Below are positions 63,885-64,000 of a stretch of DNA of 64,000 nucleotides, piece by piece (position 1 is the first letter of the stretch; each line of letters begins with the position of its first letter). Below the pieces are notes generated by a model. It was not told the DNA's origin. It worked only from the letters and a program-made list of their open reading frames with translations, and did no database searches. Both the position numbers and the translations under genes were made by a program. The stretch comes from Pempheris klunzingeri (Eukaryota; Chordata; Actinopteri; Acropomatiformes; Pempheridae), in assembly GCF_042242105.1 (NCBI RefSeq), contig NC_092026.1, positions 20,796,691-20,860,690 of the forward strand. The letters run 5' to 3'.

Positions 63885-64000
63885 CCTCCCTATTGGTCAG
63901 CCGTAGTTCCCTTCCTCCCTATTGGTCAGTCGTAGTTTCCTTCCTCCCTATTGGTCAGCCGTAGTTCCCTTCCTCCCTATTGGTCAGTCATAGTTTCCTT
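63885..64000 (-). promoter_or_regulatory. txndc12: 29-bp tandem repeat carrying CCAAT boxes upstream of txndc12
   Basis: Four copies of a 29-bp unit reach the window edge. Each contains CTATTGGTCAG on the plus strand, i.e. the NF-Y motif CTGACCAATAG in the direction of txndc12. ATTGG begins at 63892, 63921, 63950 and 63979, exactly 29 bp apart. Copies 1 and 3 share CAGCCGTAGTTCCC, while 2 and 4 share CAGT..TAGTTTCC, so the array also has a 58-bp two-unit period. The first box is about 145 bp before the ATG. Regulation of txndc12 is inferred from position. Confidence 0.75.

Noticed and set aside
63885-64000. 29-bp direct repeats considered as a CRISPR array
   Set aside because: The units are contiguous with no unique spacers and the setting is a vertebrate promoter; it is a minisatellite.

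Overview
This is vertebrate nuclear DNA, almost certainly from a spiny-rayed (percomorph-type) teleost fish. The coding regions are split into many short exons with GT-AG introns. Whole proteins can be rebuilt that match known vertebrate families along their full length. The spacers hold AT-rich DNA, CA/GT microsatellites and interspersed repeats typical of fish. No operon, CRISPR array or phage logic is present.

Six protein-coding genes account for the coding content. In order they are: miga1 (mitoguardin 1, + strand, 1721-13446, 592 aa); fubp1 (far-upstream-element binding protein 1, - strand, 25581-18459, 657 aa); a diverged SCaMC/SLC25A24-type Ca2+-regulated mitochondrial carrier (- strand, 31811-27722, 450 aa); dnajb4 (HSP40 co-chaperone, + strand, 33472-37528, 340 aa); gipc2 (PDZ adaptor, + strand, 40022-56049, 329 aa, with a 12.4 kb first intron); and txndc12/ERp18 (ER thioredoxin-fold protein, - strand, 63748-58201, 173 aa). 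All exons were joined by checking reading-frame phase across every splice site, and each gene gives an uninterrupted frame from ATG to stop. 5' non-coding exons could not be placed firmly.

The order and orientation miga1(+) - fubp1(-) - dnajb4(+) - gipc2(+) matches the human 1p31.1 neighbourhood as I know it. Here nexn is absent between miga1 and fubp1, an SLC25 gene lies between fubp1 and dnajb4, and txndc12 follows gipc2. Two gene pairs end tail-to-tail with polyadenylation signals only about 100 bp apart (miga1/fubp1 near 15.3 kb, gipc2/txndc12 near 57.4 kb).

The genes do not form one pathway. Mitochondrial outer-membrane fusion (miga1), inner-membrane transport (SLC25), transcript control (fubp1), cytosolic chaperoning (dnajb4), endocytic adaptor function (gipc2) and ER redox (txndc12) simply sit together by descent.

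The remaining DNA holds old transposon copies: a hAT relic with a BED-finger fragment, a TTAA-flanked MITE, several copies of one AT-rich 'ATTAATCGATTA' MITE family, two LINE fragments (one with an RNase H domain), and a Tc1/mariner-like relic. A 29-bp minisatellite carrying CCAAT boxes lies upstream of txndc12. I see no convincing new multi-gene system. The most notable items are gene-structure features: an extra tyrosine-rich motif exon, a 9-nt microexon and a GC-AG intron in fubp1; a phospho-FFAT-like motif in miga1; a diverged carrier; and the CCAAT minisatellite.
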